From UCB3 sp964415605 (GTDB taxonomy: Bacteria > Chloroflexota > Anaerolineae > Epilineales > Epilineaceae): a DNA stretch of 16,516 bases. This document shows positions 14,679-16,516 of the stretch, in pieces. A program made the translations under genes and the position numbers. The DNA lies in the NCBI GenBank assembly GCA_964415605.1, contig CAYQBA010000102.1, positions 1-16,516 of the forward strand. Direction: 5' to 3'. Positions within the stretch are counted from its first letter, which is position 1; the number at the start of each line of letters is the position of its first letter. A model generated the notes under the pieces. The model did no database searches and was not told the origin of the DNA. It saw nothing but the letters and a program-made list of their open reading frames with translations.

Positions 14679-14723
14679 CCGCGCCCGGCGCGCCCACCCC
14701 GGGGGGGGGCGCGCCCGGCGCGG
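14679..14723. repeat. GC-rich imperfect inverted (and direct) repeat with a G9 run
   Basis: Two 17-base arms, 14679-14695 and 14707-14723, are reverse complements with one mismatch. The 11-base loop is itself CCCC/GGGG. Each arm also contains CGCGCCCGGCGCG (14680-14692 and 14710-14722), so the unit is directly repeated as well. A run of nine G spans 14701-14709. It lies just past the stop of the DUF5667/5666 gene and may end or stabilise that transcript. No T-run follows on the minus strand, so it is not a standard intrinsic terminator. Confidence 0.45.
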
Positions 14724-14767
14724 CACCAGCGTGCATGGCAGCGGCCGCGCTGCGCGGGGGCCCCGGG

Positions 14768-16516
14768 CTACGGCTCGAGCGGCTCGAGCGCCGGCTGGAG
14801 GGCCGGCGGCGGCTCGGCAGATCCCGCCGCGGGCGTGGGCGCGGGCGTGGCTGGGGGCGCGCCACCCTCCGGCTCATCGAGCGGCAGCTCGGCCAGCACG
14901 AAGATCGACGTCGCCCGGACCGTGCCGGCACCGGCGACGATGCCGTTGACGCTGACGGTCTGGCCTTCCGCCAGACTCGCGGGGCCGCCCGCTCCTCGGA
15001 CCTGGGTCGTCGCGTCGATCAGCACCGTCACGGCCTCGGGGGTCGACGGGTCGCCATCGTCGCCGATCTCCAGCGTGAACCGCGCGCCGGGGACGAGCCC
15101 GCTGACCCGGCCCTCGGCCGTGAACGACTGCTCGGCCGCCTGGACCGTGATCTCGAGGGCCTCCGGCGTGCCGTCGGCGCACCCGCGGTACCGGACGGTG
15201 ACCATGGCGCCCGCGGCCAACGTGCCGTTGACCCGCGCGCCCCCGATCAGGAAGGCGCGCCCGTCGGTCAACACCAACCGCCCGTCGCCGGGAAGGTCCG
15301 CCACGGTACCGGCTGCTTCAGCCGTCTGGTCGCCGACCGGGCTCGGCCGGCCGTTGAGCTTGGTGGCGGCGAACTCCGTCCGCGCACCGTCGCGGTACTC
15401 ACCGCGCAGCACCACCGCATGGTTGCGGACGTCCAGCCCCGCGACGCCGTCGACCGACCGCACATCGGCGCGCACGAGCCGCTGCGGGCACTGGCCGACG
15501 CCCACGATCCAGATCCCCGCCTCCGGCTGGTCGACCACGACGCCCTGCAGCTTGTCGCCGGCCTTGCGACCCTCGCCGCTGTCGACGACGCTCGATCCGG
15601 GCGTGGCGTTCGGCGTACCCGTGGGCACCTCCGTCGTCGCCGGCGGCGGGGTGGTCGGCGGGACCGTCGGCGTCTCCGTCGCCGGAGGCTCGGTGGCGGT
15701 GGGCGTCTCGGGTTGATCGGCGCCGGCGATTGCCGCGCCACCCGCGGCGCGCGGCACGGCCGTCGCCGCCGTCGCGCCGTGATCGCGCGCGGACTCCGCC
15801 ACCGCCGGCGCGGCGGATGCCGGTGCGCCGGTGACGTTCAAGCTTGTGATCACCGCCTGGCGCGCCGCGCCAGGATCGGTCCGAATCGTGATGGTGACCA
15901 GCGCGCCGGGAGGAACCTCCGCCAACGACGCGTAGTCGCCGAGGCTCAGGGCCACGTTGGGGCCAAGTGAGAGCCAGCGCTCGTCGGCCGCGCCGCCCTC
16001 GGGTGGCACGCGCACCAGCACGCCGCCGCCGGGCTGGGCGTCGAACGCCAGCCACACGGCGCGGAAGCTCACTTCCGCCGCCCGCCCGAGCGCGATGAGG
16101 CGATCGGCCTCATCCACGCGGCGTCGGTCCAGATCGTTGACCAGGCGAGCATGCGCCTGCGGGTCGAAGGTCGTCAACAAGTCGATGCGCTCGTTCAAGC
16201 GCTTGAAGTAGTACGCCGGCTCGCCCGGCAGGGCGTTGGCCACGGCCGCCGAGTTGCCCATCGCCATGACACCGACCACGAACACGGCGCACGCCAGCAC
16301 GGACGCGACCGCCACGCGCGAGACCAAGGCCGCGATGCCGCCCAGCCAGCGCTGCGCGGCCGGGTCGTCTGCGCCGGCCGCCGGCCGACCGACCGTGTCG
16401 GCCGCCTGCCGGCGCGCGCGCGCCACGGCGGCATGATGCGCCCGCGAACGCGCCGCCACGTCGAGGAAGCGCGCCCGCCCGTCGACCAGGCTGCGCGGCG
16501 GCGGCGGCGGCGCCAC
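14768..16516 (-). CDS. DUF5667/DUF5666 membrane-anchored protein (N-terminus cut by the window)
   Basis: 582 residues are visible. The frame is open to the right edge, where a GTG happens to sit. I read it as truncated because relatives carry an extra N-terminal cytoplasmic segment before 'R-A-R-F-L'. Visible order: an Arg/Ala-rich cytoplasmic part (1-60), one transmembrane helix (about 66-86), a DUF5667-like segment (LPGEPAYYFKRLNERIDLL, 96-114, then TFDPQAHARLVNDLDRRRVDEADRLIALGRA up to 146), a mixed domain (150-230), a Thr/Pro linker (268-308), three DUF5666-like barrels (about 321-388, 399-459, 465-543), and a Pro/Ala tail. DUF5667 proteins are commonly encoded next to ECF sigma factors, so an envelope-stress or anti-sigma-linked role is plausible but not shown. 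It shares the DUF5666-like fold with the next gene downstream. Confidence 0.85.
   Translation of the reverse strand: MAPPPPPRSLVDGRARFLDVAARSRAHHAAVARARRQAADTVGRPAAGADDPAAQRWLGGIAALVSRVAVASVLACAVFVVGVMAMGNSAAVANALPGEPAYYFKRLNERIDLLTTFDPQAHARLVNDLDRRRVDEADRLIALGRAAEVSFRAVWLAFDAQPGGGVLVRVPPEGGAADERWLSLGPNVALSLGDYASLAEVPPGALVTITIRTDPGAARQAVITSLNVTGAPASAAPAVAESARDHGATAATAVPRAAGGAAIAGADQPETPTATEPPATETPTVPPTTPPPATTEVPTGTPNATPGSSVVDSGEGRKAGDKLQGVVVDQPEAGIWIVGVGQCPQRLVRADVRSVDGVAGLDVRNHAVVLRGEYRDGARTEFAATKLNGRPSPVGDQTAEAAGTVADLPGDGRLVLTDGRAFLIGGARVNGTLAAGAMVTVRYRGCADGTPEALEITVQAAEQSFTAEGRVSGLVPGARFTLEIGDDGDPSTPEAVTVLIDATTQVRGAGGPASLAEGQTVSVNGIVAGAGTVRATSIFVLAELPLDEPEGGAPPATPAPTPAAGSAEPPPALQPALEPLEP

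Overview
The window is very GC-rich with strong third-position GC bias. It looks like a Chloroflexota (Anaerolineae-like) chromosome. The clues are several secreted or membrane proteins with long Thr/Pro-rich linkers, a DUF5667/DUF5666-type envelope protein, and a C-terminal tail resembling the 'YLP...R' ends I recall from secreted proteins of that phylum. The taxonomic call is inference; there is no rRNA or tRNA here to anchor it. I see no mobile elements, CRISPR arrays or phage genes.

Layout. (1) 2-839, plus strand: the last 54 codons of a protein with a Thr/Pro-rich tail, then a KynB-type metal-dependent arylformamidase/cyclase. (2) 1004-3242, minus strand: a two-gene Trk/Ktr potassium-uptake operon, trkA (RCK regulator) then trkH (channel subunit), convergent with kynB. 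(3) 3379-8403, plus strand: a four-gene operon divergent from trkA, encoding a Yip1-family membrane protein, a LolD/MacB-type ABC ATPase, a secreted protein with four Ig-like/CARDB-like domains, and a MacB/FtsX-type permease. (4) 8432-9433: ribose-phosphate pyrophosphokinase (prs), probably with its own extended -10 promoter. It is followed by a small two-helix membrane protein with a Thr/Pro tail (9479-9865). (5) 9875-16516, minus strand: three envelope or secreted proteins. In transcription order these are a DUF5667/DUF5666 protein cut by the right edge, a 1036-residue protein with five two-cysteine modules followed by four OB/DUF5666-like repeats, and a seven-bladed beta-propeller protein with a Thr/Pro tail. 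The last two overlap by ATGA and are probably translationally coupled.

Functional reading. The most system-like unit is 3379-8403. Its set of parts (Yip1 protein, ABC ATPase, extracytoplasmic protein, MacB-like permease) parallels Bacillus subtilis yknWXYZ, but the HlyD-like adaptor YknX is replaced by a multi-Ig secreted protein. The second is the minus-strand pair 9875-14499, which looks like an uncharacterised extracellular pair expressed from a clear TATAAT promoter at 14605-14610.

Control elements that can be seen: a good sigma-70 promoter and Shine-Dalgarno for the Yip1 operon, a 12-bp perfect inverted repeat in the trkA/yip1 divergent region, an extended -10 for prs, a TATAAT box with an overlapping palindrome upstream of the 1036-residue gene, and a hairpin between kynB and trkH.
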